From Archivesica marissinica (taxonomy: Eukaryota > Mollusca > Bivalvia > Venerida > Vesicomyidae): a stretch of DNA of 64,000 bases. This document shows positions 34,787-47,700 of this stretch, in pieces (position 1 is the stretch's first letter; each line of letters opens with the position of its first letter). Location of the stretch: contig CM026397.1 in assembly GCA_014843695.1 (NCBI GenBank), forward strand, positions 44,403,272-44,467,271. Reading direction: 5' to 3'. The notes under the pieces were generated by a model. That model searched no databases. It was not told the origin of the DNA and saw nothing but the letters and a program-made list of their open reading frames with translations. Both the position numbers and the translations under genes were made by a program.

Positions 34787-35332
34787 AACCAAGGTTCCCA
34801 TTGCTCAAACGTATACTTACAACAATATATGAAACTTACTGCACAAATGTAGCCCTATATTTGGTAATCTTAGAAATGTGATGTATGAGGATGAAAGGAA
34901 CAGTATATATACTACTTATGATTGCTTTCCTCATGCTACAATCATGATAAACTCACTTGTAACTGTTCTAACTGGCTATAATATTTGCAGTGTATATTTT
35001 GAGGCCCCTGACAGATTCATTTTACAACATAACTTTATGGGGGTTTATATTACCATATTGATCTTAATTAACGCACCTGGGGCGTAATATTTTACAAAAG
35101 ATTCAGATTTATTTTCCCAAATAATTTGTGATTAAATGACAATAATTATAATTCAAATAAAATTATATAAGTTTTCAACTTTTAATTGATTATTGATAAC
35201 TGTGCCTGTGCCACAATTTGTTACTACATGCAGTATTGACAGGTAATATAACAGTAAAACCCATGCATTGCTCTAGGTTCACCTGCCAGACTTGTCAATC
35301 TAAGTCGGCCCATTGTCCATAACCCTTTCAAC
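34787..35332. other. Unique AT-rich intron sequence
   Basis: No feature recognised. A short plus-strand frame near 34878-35087 shows no family resemblance. Confidence 0.5.
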
Positions 35333-35552
35333 ACTACAGACCTCTAAATAGGCTTACACAAAGTGTAGATCCATATGAGTTGGCTCGTGACGAGTCTCGT
35401 CAGGATCTGTATTTTGTGCCAGTAATATTACTGTTTATAGACAAAATTACCCATTTTGACAAATGAACTGGTCCAAATGTAATTCTCTTATTAATTTATT
35501 GGTCTAAAATTATTATGCACCAGTCCATGTCAGTTACTTGTTGTTGAATGGG
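35333..35552. mobile_element. piggyBac-like MITE, copy c
   Basis: Third copy of the 31236-31463 element. The flanks are ATAA (left) and TTAA (right). The inner palindrome is shortened (GGCTCGTGACGAGTCTCGTC). Confidence 0.75.
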
Positions 35553-35616
35553 TTAAGCATGTCAATTACTCAATCTGAGGGAATCCTTATCACTCCAAAA
35601 AATGTGGACAAAATTC

Positions 35617-35822
35617 ACTGAAAATCTTGTGTGGCAAGGTCGGCAGTATACACACATCCCAATACACAGTAGTCATATACTACTGGAAATCTTGTGTGGC
35701 CAGGTCAGCAGTATACACACATCCCAATAAACAGCAGTCATATACTACTGGAAATCTTGTGTGGCCAGGTCAGCAGTATTATACACACATCCCAATAAAT
35801 AGCAGTCATATACTACTGGCTG
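35617..35822. repeat. 65-bp repeat x3, ending at Harbinger copy 2
   Basis: Three copies of a unit containing TACTGGAAATCTTGTGTGGC. The last stops after TACTACTGG, where Harbinger copy 2 begins with its CTG duplication. Confidence 0.9.
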
Positions 35823-38800
35823 GGCCCCGTTTTATCAACAACGTCGGTCGCAAGTCGGTCTTATCTTAAGACCGCTACTTGCGACGTTTCCTGCGACAAT
35901 CGTACGACCGTTTTATCAACACGGTCGTAAGTCTTAGGGTGCAGCTAAGATTTTCTTTCGTCGTACGACCTTAAAAACAGTGACACAGTCCGAAATGTAA
36001 ACTTCCGGTGCACGCATCTTCGCACGCAAATGTCAACATCGGACATGTTTAAAACACGGCGCCCCTGTATATATTATTCATAACTTCTTTATTTCTTGGA
36101 ATATGTTACTATTTCTTATATCGAATTAAACCTTACGCGCAGGCCTCTCCAGACATGCAATATATATTAAATCCAATATGACGTAGTTGGTCAAATCCGT
36201 AGAAGAGATTTTTTAACACGCCGGTATTGGAAAGGAAAACACGGCCCCACTAAATCTTCCTTGTTTAATACTGTGAATGTATAATCTATTTCAGTATTAC
36301 TGGTATGTTTCCATCGTGCAACAATATTTTAAATCTGATACGTTGTTTTCATATATTGAATTGTTAAACATTTCAGACTTTTTATTATACTTTAAATAAC
36401 TTATACATCGTTTTTGCGTAAATGCAAAACTGCTCCCACCCCAAAACTTCTTTGCTAATAGGATTATGTTAAATATTATTTTATTTTCAAGGGTATGTTC
36501 CAGATTTGTGTTTGTAAATAATGTTGAGGCAACTGAATAGGGCCTACGGTATTTACATGTTACCACACTATCTAGTGATGTAACTACGGAATAGACTCCA
36601 TTCATTAATACACACTTTTGTATCAGCATGTCTTTATAACGGCGATTCTAGCATATATAATATACAGGCTGTCATAGACTGGCCATACATTAGTCGTATA
36701 TATCTGTGTGATGAGATTAATCGATCAAATACAGACGGGTCAATAGTTCAGTGGTGAACACATTGGTCTGTAGATCCAAGGTTCGATAATCAGTCTTTAA
36801 GTCTGTGAATAACACCGTTCACGTAAACAAAACCCAGATAATACTCTGGCATGGGTCTCTGTTTGTTTTTGGGGTTTAATGTATCACCAACAGCTCAAGT
36901 AATATGGTGACTTTCCAGCTATTATTGGTAGAGGAAGATCCTGGGCGCCCCTCCATACAGTATGTCAAGTGTGAAAGGTCACCTGCCTGGGTAAAACCAC
37001 AAACATTCCGAATAGTTTCCTTGCATGAAATAATCCGACACCCCTGGTGAGAGTCTAAACATCAGCTGTGAGAGGCAAGTGATTCGAAGTCAACAACATT
37101 AACCAATCGACCACATACTCCGTCTCTGTCTCTATCACTGCAATATCCTCAAAAATCTAAAATGACTAATCTCTTCAAGAGGCGTCACTCATATGGGCAA
37201 CCGGTAGCGACGATAATTAAGCTCAAAAACACAATATATCAAAGACGATGATAAATGGTCGCTTTAACTACCAAATTGTTGTCAAGTTAACTTGGTCGGT
37301 AAGTTATATTGAAACTAATTATAACCAGCACAATCATGGATGTTAGGAAGTAGAAATAAAACAACGGAACTATTCTAAATTTCATTATTTATAATGTCAC
37401 TGCAAATATACCCCAATATAATGTTATAATACATATAGAGATACATATTGACACTTGTAACATTACTGATAATATGGGTAATGCAGTTTTTAATCCTCGC
37501 ATATATGGAATAGAATTATCATAGAATTGCCAAGATGAATTGGTTTAAACAATATTTATTGCAAACCATAAATCACATATAACATACAACATACATAATG
37601 AAAAGGATTAAGTAGGAAGCTAAAAGTAACAATGCTTTGAATTTGTTGTACAAAAGAATGTGTTTGTTGAAATGTTGGCAGCACGTACGTTAACGGACTC
37701 GAACAAAGTCATTCATTACGTCTTTTATGACGTCACATATTGTTGTCTAAGTACGATTTAGCCTATGGCACAGTTTGCAGAATTTTCTATCATAAAAACA
37801 CTTTTCAGCCAAAATAAAAAGAAAATTTGTTTGTTAAGTGAATGATCGAATAATACTTTACTCAAAAACATAGAAAGCTATTAATATCACTCGTGACTAG
37901 CTTCACACTTGGTAATAATGATTTCAATATTCATTCGGTGAAATATTATTCGATCATACACTGAAACAAACACATATCCTCTTATAATTATATCGTAGGA
38001 ACAAAAAGAAAAAACAATAAAAAACTAGATCACATGGGCTTTTTACCCCGTTCGAAACCCCGCTATACCATACAAAAACTAAAATCAAGTCTTTCAGATG
38101 AGAATTTAAACAGAGGTCTTGTGCCAGTACTTTACACAATGCAAATAAAAGAACCAGAGGAGACATCATTGCACTATCCTCCAAATCTAAAATAACTAAT
38201 CTCTTCAGTAGGTGTCGCTAAAATGGGCAACTGGTAACTATGATAAATAAACGTAAAACACTCACAGGTATTCATGTATTATGTATATCAACATATATAT
38301 TGTATCGGATTGCTTTGTGTAATGTTACAGCTTCTGTTACAGTGTAGTGGGAAGTATATTGAAGCAGTTACATTTTCACACCAAAGTCTGTCTGTCACAC
38401 CCTATGCAATCTGATACAACAAATTATATTTACTGTGAATCTATTTTCGTGTTTTGTTGCATCAACATTTCTGATTTCATAGTAAAAGAAGATTGGTTGC
38501 ACAAGATATAGATTGAAGATCTGTAGTGAACACAGTATGATAGACAATCTTGTTTGTACACAGGCTTCAATACCATATAATTACCAGGGTGTTTTCATGC
38601 ACATCTAATTTTGCTTGTTTGGCATACATATATATATATATATATATATCTATTGTTTGCTTTATTTGTGGAAACCTTAAATCACAAAAATTAAGACCGG
38701 AAATTTCTTTCATAATTTTTAAAACTGTGCCGCTTGTCAAAATGAAATCTTAATAGTCTATAAAAGAAAAGTACCAAACAGTATGCATTTGTATCACTGG

Positions 38801-38834
38801 ATAGTTGCTCAGTTTTCATCAGTTTTCAAGATTT

Positions 38835-39063
38835 CTAAACTGTAAATATGACAGCTAAGATTAGTGTCCTTAAATCAAGTGGTGTTGACAGAGGTATGAA
38901 CTGATCTGTTGAAATAGTGTTGTCCACTCTTGATTTTCTTGGCCATGCTATCACACAATCATAGATCAATAGACCATCAACTGAGCCAACTGTATTCTGT
39001 ATAATATGGCACTTCCGATAAAAATCCTGCTGTACATCAATTAAAGCCATATCATCAGGGAAT
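38835..39063 (-). pseudogene. Harbinger transposase nuclease-exon remnant, copy 2
   Basis: After an acceptor (ATTTCTTGCAG) the minus strand reads FPDDMALIDVQQDFYRKC, then HIIQNTVGSVDGLLI, then YDCVIAWPRKSRVDN, and ends at TAG (38835). FP..., DFY and VGSVDG fit the first catalytic-Asp block of Harbinger DDE transposases (FPxxxGxxDGxH type). About 30 residues normally between that block and the WPGS-like block are missing, and no later catalytic residues were found. Copy 1 has lost this exon (junction near 11523). Confidence 0.7.
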
Positions 39064-39666
39064 CTGCAAGAAATAACATATAAAAACTCTATTAACATCA
39101 AACTTCTACATTTCTATCTGTTAAATTTGAACACTGGAATGATTGTGAACAAAATTTGGACATGTATCATTAATATTAAGCATTTGTGAGGGTGGACCTG
39201 ACAGATATTAATTTTTTTACATGTGTATGTACATTAATAAGATGGAAACTATTCCATAAATCTGGGTTGCTGTGACGAAACTAAATATATTTGGAGTTCG
39301 GCCCAATTCTGTTTTTGAAAAAACTATGGTTAACTTTTGTGTTTTTACATCGTTCTTCATTTTTAATGTTAGAATAATCAACTGTATAAATATTATTTAC
39401 TTTACAACATTTTCGAAACAAGATTATAATATTAAGCACTCTCGTTTGTGAAAGCGTATAATTATGTAGTCATTTTGTGGGGACATAACCGGAGAAAACT
39501 CACATGTCCGATTTGGGGACCACCGTACCATCTCACACACTTCTCAGTCAGTGTAAGGAACCCGGAATGCATTGACTAGAAGCGAGCGTGCTAATCACTA
39601 CGCTAATCAGACAGCTAATCGAATAAACTTAGCAATTAATGATCATGTCGAAAAGAGTTCACCTAC

Positions 39667-39739
39667 CTGTTGATGCCATGAAAATCTGCGACTTTAGACA
39701 ATACATCACCCTTTGATAGGTATCTAAATCAATAAGCAT
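39667..39739 (-). pseudogene. Harbinger transposase HTH exon remnant, copy 2
   Basis: The 73 bp lie between TTCATTTCAG and GTAGGT. They read FRYLSKGDVLSKVADFHGIN in the frame that matches Harbinger transposases. The preceding bases (ATGCTTATTGATTTAG) need one extra base to join that frame, so a 1-bp loss is inferred, shared with copy 1. Confidence 0.72.
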
Positions 39740-40635
39740 CTGAAATGAACAAAACGTTTCAACTATTATTGATACATAAAACAGTCAGTGTTTTCAACAC
39801 ACTATAATTATATTACAATGCAACTTTGTGGTCATTGGTTGTGGTAGTAGTTTGTAACCCAATATACATGTAAACACAGAGTTCGATATATTCCGATTGA
39901 TTTCAAACTGGACAGTGTATCTATATATAATTATGGTCATCCCGACTCATCGTGTCTATCATCGCATTAAGATCAATCATGACATCTTGTAATATGGATT
40001 ACACTTCTTTTGGCTGTCCAATTCGCGCAGTAGTTAGGCACTCGCTTCTCACCAATTCAACCCTGGTTCGATGGACAGTATGTGATATGGTACGGTGACA
40101 GATTGAACAGGATGATTTCCTCCGGGCGTCCGTGGCATGGTGTCGGATTTGGAATCAAACTGTCCCATGTTCGATACTCGGTCAGTCCACGTATGTAGTG
40201 TCATTGAGCAAGTCACCTCACAGACATAGTTTAGTACTGGTTAACCGCTTAGGTCGGCTAAGCCTGTCCAGAAAAACATTTGCATTTGGTCACGTGGGGA
40301 CGTTTAATTATGTGTACGAATACTGTAGCAATACACGAGCATTTAAAAAGAAACAGACGACATTATAAACACAAGCATTTAATTCCCTACCTGCACACTA
40401 TCAATTTACTTAGTTAATGCGTTGCAGAAACAGAATACGTATCGTCATTCAGTTCCAAAATCATAATAAGTCATGACTTGTGTGTAGTATAAATAGCGAT
40501 AGATTCTTATGGAAGTAGCATCCCTTGTAATCTTAAAATAGAAATAAGGACCTACTGTACAGAAATGTGTACGCAAATAACACTGATATGCACCTTAATA
40601 ATGCAAGATATAGAAATATATCAATTTCACTTTAC

Positions 40636-40843
40636 CTAGGTCAAACCGGGTATCGAATGAGAGCGGTTCGTCCCCTTGTCCAAGTCATTCACCCACCATA
40701 TCCTCAAGCAAGACAATCCATAGCCTCGTCCTGCGATATCGGGCCAGGATATTGGTGTCACACGTCTCCAATGTCTCTACCGGCCCTGAATATTCTTGCA
40801 TCACGTCTCTCTGATGCACGGATTCTGCTGATTCGGCCGCCAT
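40636..40843 (-). pseudogene. Harbinger transposase N-terminal exon remnant, copy 2
   Basis: Same structure as 13141-13351: ATG at 40843, NILSRYR-type segment, frameshift around VGE/TGA, then DLDKGTNRSHSIPGLT and TAG directly before the donor GTAAAG (40630-40635). Three bases shorter than copy 1. Confidence 0.65.
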
Positions 40844-41064
40844 TTTTAAGACTTTTTCCGAAGTTGCGACTGCATCGAACCAGTCGTAAAGTTAAGACTT
40901 TATTTACGATATCTTAGCTGCGACTTTGTTGATAAAACGGACCGTGGTCTTAACTAAGAGGTTACGACGGCGTAACTCGGTCTTAAGCAATAATCTTAAC
41001 TAAGACTGACTTACGACCGTTGATAAAACGGGGCCCTGGATCATTAATCAATGCCTTTTGAGTT

Positions 41065-42396
41065 AAATTATACTGGGTACATGTATTATAACATGTATTC
41101 AATAAATTATACTGGGTACATGTATTATAATATGTATTCAATAAATTATACTGGGTACATGTATTATAATATGTATTCAATAAATTATACTGGGTACATG
41201 TATTATAATATGTATTCAATAAATTATACTGGGTACATGTATTATAACATATATTCAATAAATTATACTGGGTCAGGGCTCGACGCTAATGTTTTACCTT
41301 GGTTGCCCTTCGGGCAACCATGACTGCAGATTTACCTGCCCGAATGAGATTTTCACCTGCCCGAAGTTTTACTTCTGATTATTTGTTCATATTTAATTTT
41401 TCAACACTGTATACAGGTTCATAACATTACTGTTTTCTGACTGTGCATTTTGGAAGAAAAAGCAAAGATATCCCAAATCGTGCTTAATATTGCACCACTC
41501 TAAATCTTATGTGATGCTGTGTGCAGCTGTATCACAAACAATCCCAATGAGTTCGAGCCCTACCATTGTTTCCTTGAGCAAGAAACTTTATCCAAAATTG
41601 TGTAGTACTGTGGTTGGTCACAGGAACAGACGTAAGCATGCCATGATTAATCGAAGTTGTAGTACTTGTTTGATAATCGAGCTTAAAATAAATTAGTATA
41701 GACTAGCTCTCGAACTATTTGGCTGATTATCAAATGATGATGAAATCATTCATTGACCATTACTGCGCTGGAAACGAGTATACTCGTTTTTGCAAACAGC
41801 ATAGAGCCATATCAGATTGCACAGAACATACCATCTGATCAGACTCTATGCTGTTTGCTATTCAGATATTGGAGCCAAAACACTGGGCTTAGGGTCAAAA
41901 CGCGTGGTTGATGTCATTATTCAGTTGGGTGGTTGAGAAAAAAGGCTTACGTTATTATTGTCGAGCAAGAGTAGCTATCGTTTCGTAAAATATTGAAACA
42001 AAAACTAGTTTTTTTTATATATTTTTTTTAAAAACTAGTTGCCCGTCGGGCAAGCGAGTAACAACAAGTATTTGCCCGCCGCCAACATTTACCTGCCCCG
42101 GGCAATCGGGCAGTGGTTAGTGTCGAGCCCTGTGGGTACATGTATTATAATATGTATTCAATAAATTATACTGGGTACATGTATTATAATATGTATTCAA
42201 TAAATTATACTGGGTACATGTATTATAATATGTATTCAATAAATTATACTGGGTACATGTATTATAATATGTATTCAATAAATTATACTGGGTACATGTA
42301 TTATAATATGTATTCAATAAATTATACTGGGTACATGTATTATAATATGTATTCAATAAATTATACTGGGTACATGTATTATAATATGTATTCAAT
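41065..42396. repeat. 39-bp minisatellite split by an insertion
   Basis: The unit contains ATTATACTGGGTACATGTAT. About 5.4 copies lie at 41065-41273 and 6.8 copies at 42133-42396, nearly identical on both sides of the 859-bp insertion. Confidence 0.93.
41274..42132. mobile_element. hAT-like TIR element inserted in the 39-bp array (859 bp)
   Basis: The ends are CAGGGCTCGACGCTAA and, reversed from the right, CAGGGCTCGACACTAA. The flanking TGGGT is present on both sides (41269-41273, 42133-42137). Subterminal TTGCCC...GGGCAA hairpins lie at both ends. CAGGG ends suggest hAT-like, but hAT usually duplicates 8 bp and only 5 are seen, so the class is uncertain. A SINE fragment (about 41556-41700) is inside and no transposase was found. 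Confidence 0.75.
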
Positions 42397-42491
42397 CAAA
42401 TATAAATAACATTTCTGGTCAATATTTTTCATCCATCTAATAAACAAATACAGCCTTGGAATATAGATATTTGCCTTGTGTGCTTGCCTAC

Positions 42492-43480
42492 ATTGGTGTA
42501 ACACTCGGTTAATATTGTATAATACATTGGTGTAACACTCAGTTAATATTGCATAATGCATTGGTGTAACACTCGGTTAATATTGCATAATGCATTGGTG
42601 TAACACTCGGTTAATATTGCATAATGCATTGGTGTAACACTCGGTTAATATTGCATAATACATTGGTGTAACACTTGGTTAATATTGCATAATACATTGG
42701 TGTAACACTCGGTTAATATTGCATAATACATTGGTGTAACACTCGGTTAATATTGCATAATACATTGGTGTAACACTCAGTTAATATTGCATAATACATT
42801 GGTGTAACACTTGGTTAATATTGCATAATACATTGGTGTAACACTTGGTTAATATTGCATAATACATTGGTGTAACACTCGGTTAATATTGCATAATACA
42901 TTGGTGTAACACTCGGTTAATATTGCATAATACATTGGTGTAACAACTCGGTTAATATTGCATAATACATTGGTGTAACACTCGGTTAATATTGCATACT
43001 ACATTGGTGTAACACTCTGTTAATATTGCATAATACATTGGTGTAACACTTGGTTAATATTGCATAATACATTGGTGTAACACTTGGTTAATATTGCATA
43101 ATACATTGGTGTAACACTCGGTTAATATTGCATAATACATTGGTGTAACACTCTGTTAATATTGCATAATACATTGGTGTAACACTTGGTTAATATTGCA
43201 TAATACATTGGTGTAACACTTGGTTAATATTGCATAATACATTGGTGTAACACTTGGTTAATATTGCATAATACATTGGTGTAACACTTGGTTAATATTG
43301 CATAATACATTGGTGTAACACTCGGTTAATATTGCATAATACATTGGTGTAACACTTGGTTAATATTGCATAATACATTGGTGTAACACTTGGTTAATAT
43401 TGCATAATACATTGGTGTAACACTTGGTTAATATTGCATAATACATTGGTGTAACACTCGGTTAATATTGCATAATACAT
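42492..43480. repeat. 34-bp minisatellite, about 29 copies
   Basis: The unit contains TTGGTGTAACACTCGGTTAA. The cgg/tgg/cag/ctg variants alternate without a fixed period. The 140 bp after it hold nothing recognised. Confidence 0.94.
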
Positions 43481-43621
43481 GTAGTACTTAATAACATTAA
43501 CAACTAGCACCAAAGTTAGGTAATTATATAATTGTGGTTGGTACCCAACCTGCAGAACTGGATCAAATATATTTATACACAACCCAAAAATTATGAAATC
43601 TCTACACAATTTGCTTCAGCA

Positions 43622-44652
43622 GATATAGCCAGGATATGGTGTACCAGATATATCTAGGATATGGTGTACCAGATATAGCCAGGATATGGTGTACCAGATA
43701 TATCTAGGATATGGTGTACCAGATATATCTAGGATATGGTGTACCAGATATATCTAGGATATGGTGTACCAGATATATCTAGGATATGGTGTACCAGATA
43801 TATCTAGGATATGGTGTACCAGATATATCTAGGATATGGTGTACCAGATATATCCAGGATATGGTGTACCAGATATATCCAGGATATGGTGTACCAGATA
43901 TATCTAGGATATGGTGTACCAGATATAGCCAGGATATGGTGTACCAGATATATCTAGGATTTGGTGTACCAGATATATCTAGGATATGGTGTACCAGATA
44001 TAGCCAGGATATGGTGTACCAGATATATCTAGGATTTGGTGTACCAGATATAGCCAGGATATGGTGTACCATATATATCTAGGATATGGTGTACCAGATA
44101 TATCTAGGATTTGGTGTACCAGATATATCTAGGATTTGGTGTACCAGATATAGCCAGGATATGGTGTACCAGATATAGCCAGGATATGGTGTACCAGATA
44201 TATCTAGGATATGGTGTACCAGATATATCTAGGATTTGGTGTACCAGATATATCTAGGATTTGGTGTACCAGATATATCTAGGATATGGTGTACCAGATA
44301 TATCTAGGATATGGTGTACCAGATATATCTAGGATATGGTGTACCAGATATATCTAGGATATGGTGTACCAGATATATCTAGGATTTGGTGTACCAGATA
44401 TATCTAGGATATGGTTTACCAGATATATCTAGGATATGGTGTACCAGATATATCTAGGATATGGTGTACCAGATATATATAGGATATGGTGTACCAGATA
44501 TATCTAGGATATGGTGTACCAGATATATCTAGGATATGGTGTACCAGATATATCTAGGATATGGTGTACCAGATATATCCAGGATATGGTGTACCAGATA
44601 TATCTAGGATTTGGTGTACCAGATATATCTAGGATTTGGTGTACCAGATCTG
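43622..44652. repeat. 25-bp minisatellite, about 41 copies
   Basis: The unit is GATATGGTGTACCAGATATA plus TCTAG. It ends 36 bp before the donor of exon H but does not contain it. Confidence 0.94.
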
Positions 44653-44688
44653 TCCACGATTATCTAACCCTTAGTAATCAATTCTTAC

Positions 44689-44736
44689 CATTTTCACACT
44701 GGGATTCTCAGCTAATAATCTGTAACTTGACATTGG
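44689..44736 (-). CDS. AP3D1: AP3D1 exon H (48-bp exon)
   Basis: This exon of 16 codons, phase 0-0, lies between acceptor TTATTATTTTCAG (44737 up) and donor GTAAGAATT (44688 down). It reads PMSSYRLLAENPSVKM. Human AP3D1 has PPESSYSLLAENSYVKM directly before TCDIRG, which here opens exon I. It separates a 4.6 kb intron from the 36.9 kb one and has minisatellites within about 50 bp on both sides. The match and phase on both sides make the call firm despite its small size. Confidence 0.92.
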
Positions 44737-44782
44737 CTGAAAATAATAAGAAACTAGAAATTATTATTGAAAAGAATATGTA

Positions 44783-47700
44783 TGTCTGTCCACTCACTGT
44801 TGTTTCAGTGGAGCAATAAACATGTGTCTGCCCACTCACTGTTGCTTCAGTGGAGTAATAAACATGTGTCTGCCCACTCACTGTTGTTTCAGTGGAGCAA
44901 TAAACATGTGTCTGCCCACTCACTGTTGCTTCAGTGGAGCAATAAACATGTGTCTGCCCACTCACTGTTGCTTCAGTGGAGCAATAAACATGTGTCTGCC
45001 CACTCACTGTTGCTTCAGTGGAGTAATAAACATGTATCTGCCCACTCACTGTTGCTTCAGTGGAATAACATGTATCTGCCCACTCACTGTTGCTTCAGTG
45101 GAGTAATAAACATGTGTCTGCCCACTCACTGCTGCTTCAGTGGAGTAATAAACATGTGTCTGCCCACTCACTGTTGCTTCAGTGGAGTAATAAACATGTA
45201 TCTGCCCACTCACTGTTGCTTCAGTGGAGTAATAAACATGTGTCTGCCCACTCACTGTTGCTTCAGTGGAGTAATAAACATGTGTCTGCCCACTCACTGT
45301 TGCTTCAGTGGAGTAATAAAATATCTGCCCACTCACTGTTGCTTCAGTGGAGTAATAAACATGTGTCTGCCCACTCACTGTTGCTTCAGTGGAGTAATAA
45401 ACATGTGTCCCACTCACTGTTGCTTCAGTGGAAATAAACATCTGCCCACTCACTGTTGCTTCAGTGGAGCAATAAACATGTGTCTTCCCACTCACTGTTG
45501 CTTCAGTGGACAATAAACATCTTCCCACTCACTGTTGCTTCAGTGGACATAACATGTGTCTTCCCACTCACTGTTGCTTCAGTGGAATAACATATATCTG
45601 CCCACTCACTGTTGCTTCAGTGGAGAATAAACATGTATCTGCCCACTCACTGTTGCTTCAGTGGAGTAATAAACATGTGTCTGCCCACTCACTGTTGCTT
45701 CAGTGGAGTAATAAACATGTGTCTGCCCACTCACTGTTGCTTCAGTGGAGTAATAAACATACATCTTCCCACTCACTGTTGCTTCAGTGGAAAAAACATG
45801 TGTCTTCCCACTCACTGTTGCTTCAGTGGAGTAATAAACATGTGTCTGCCCACTCACTGTTGCTTCAGTGGAGTAATAAACATACATCTTCCCACTCACT
45901 GTTGCTTCAGTGGATAATAACATATGTCTTCCCACTCACTGTTGCTTCAGTGGAGAATAAACATATGTCTGCCCACTCACTGTTGCTTCAGTGGAGTAAT
46001 AAACATGTATCTGCCCACTCACTGTTGCTTCAGTGGAGTAATAAACATGTGTCTGCCCACTCACTGTTGCTTCAGTGGAGTAACAAACATGTGTCTTCCC
46101 ACTCACTGTTGCTTCAGTGGAGCAATAAACATATATCTTCCCACTCACTGTTGCTTCAGTGGACATACATCTTCCCACTCACTGTTGCTTCAGTGGAGCA
46201 ATAAACATGTATCTGCCCACTCACTGTTGCTTCAGTGGAGCAATAAACATGTATCTGCCCACTCACTGTTGCTTCAGTGGAGTAATAAACATGTATCTGC
46301 CCACTCACTGTTGTTTCAGTGGAGCAATAAACATGTGTCTGCCCACTCACTGTTGCTTCAGTGGAGCAATAAACATGTGTCTGCCCACTCACTGTTGTTT
46401 CAGTGGAGCAATAAACATGTGTCTCCCCACTCACTGTTGCTTCAGTGGAGCAATAAACATGTATCTGCCCACTCACTGTTGCTTCAGTGGAGTAATAAAC
46501 ATGTGTCTGCCCACTCACTGTTGCTTCAGTGGAGCAATAAACATGTATCTGCCCACTCACTGTTGCTTCAGTGGAGCAATAAACATGTATCTGCCCACTC
46601 ACTGCTGCTTCAGTGGAGCAATAAACATGTATCTGCCCACTCACTGCTGCTTCAGTGGAGCAATAAACATGTATCTGCCCACTCACTGTTGCTTCAGTGG
46701 AGCAATAAACATGTGTCTCCCCACTCACTGTTGCTTCAGTGGAGTAATAAACATGTGTCTGCCCACTCACTGTTGCTTCAGTGGAGCAATAAACATGTGT
46801 CTCCCCACTCACTGTTGCTTCAGTGGAGTAATAAACATGTGTCTGCCCACTCACTGTTGCTTCAGTGGAGCAATAAACATGTATCTGCCCACTCACTGCT
46901 GCTTCAGTGGAGTAATAAACATGTGTCTCCCCACTCACTGTTGCTTCAGTGGAGCAATAAACATGTGTCTGCCCACTCACTGTTGCTTCAGTGGAGCAAT
47001 AAACATGTGTCTCCCCACTCACTGTTGCTTCAGTGGAGTAATAAACATGTATCTGCCCACTCACTGTTGCTTCAGTGGAGCAATAAACATGTGTCTGCCC
47101 ACTCACTGCTGCTTCAGTGGAGTAATAAACATGTATCTGCCCACTCACTGTTGCTTCAGTGGAGTAATAAACATGTGTCTGCCCACTCACTGTTACTTCA
47201 GTGGAGTAATAAACATGTGTCTGCCCACTCACTGTTGTTTCAGTGGAGCAATAAACATGTGTCTGCCCACTCACTGTTGCTTCAGTGGAGTAATAAACAT
47301 GTGTCTGCCCACTCACTGTTGCTTCAGTGGAGTAATAAACATGTGTCTGCCCACTCACTGTTATTTCAGTGGAGTAATAAACATGTGTCTGCCCACTCAC
47401 TGTTGTTTCAGTGGAGCAATAAACATGTGTCTGCCCACTCACTGTTGCTTCAGTGGAGTAATAAACATGTGTCTGCCCACTCACTGTTGCTTCAGTGGAG
47501 TAATAAACATGTGTCTGCCCACTCACTGTTATTTCAGTGGAGTAATAAACATGTGTCTGCCCACTCACTGTTGTTTCAGTGGAGCAATAAACATGTGTCT
47601 GCCCACTCACTGTTGCTTCAGTGGAGTAATAAACATGTGTCTGCCCACTCACTGTTGCTTCAGTGGAGTAATAAACATGTGTCTGCCCACTCACTGTTAT

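Larger units (their letters stand above)
35823..41035 (-). mobile_element. PIF/Harbinger-like DNA transposon, copy 2 (5213 bp)
   Basis: The ends GGCCCCGTTTTATCAAC (35823-35839) and complement (41019-41035) are flanked by CTG at 35820-35822 and 41036-41038. It is nearly identical to 8344-13543 in the same orientation, with small indels, the same nested SINEs and the same transposase lesions. It keeps a ~200-bp exon deleted in copy 1. Since transposase remains are on the minus strand, its genes would run the same way as AP3D1. The only part resembling the DDE nuclease is the fragment at 38835-39063, so it is non-autonomous. Confidence 0.88.
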
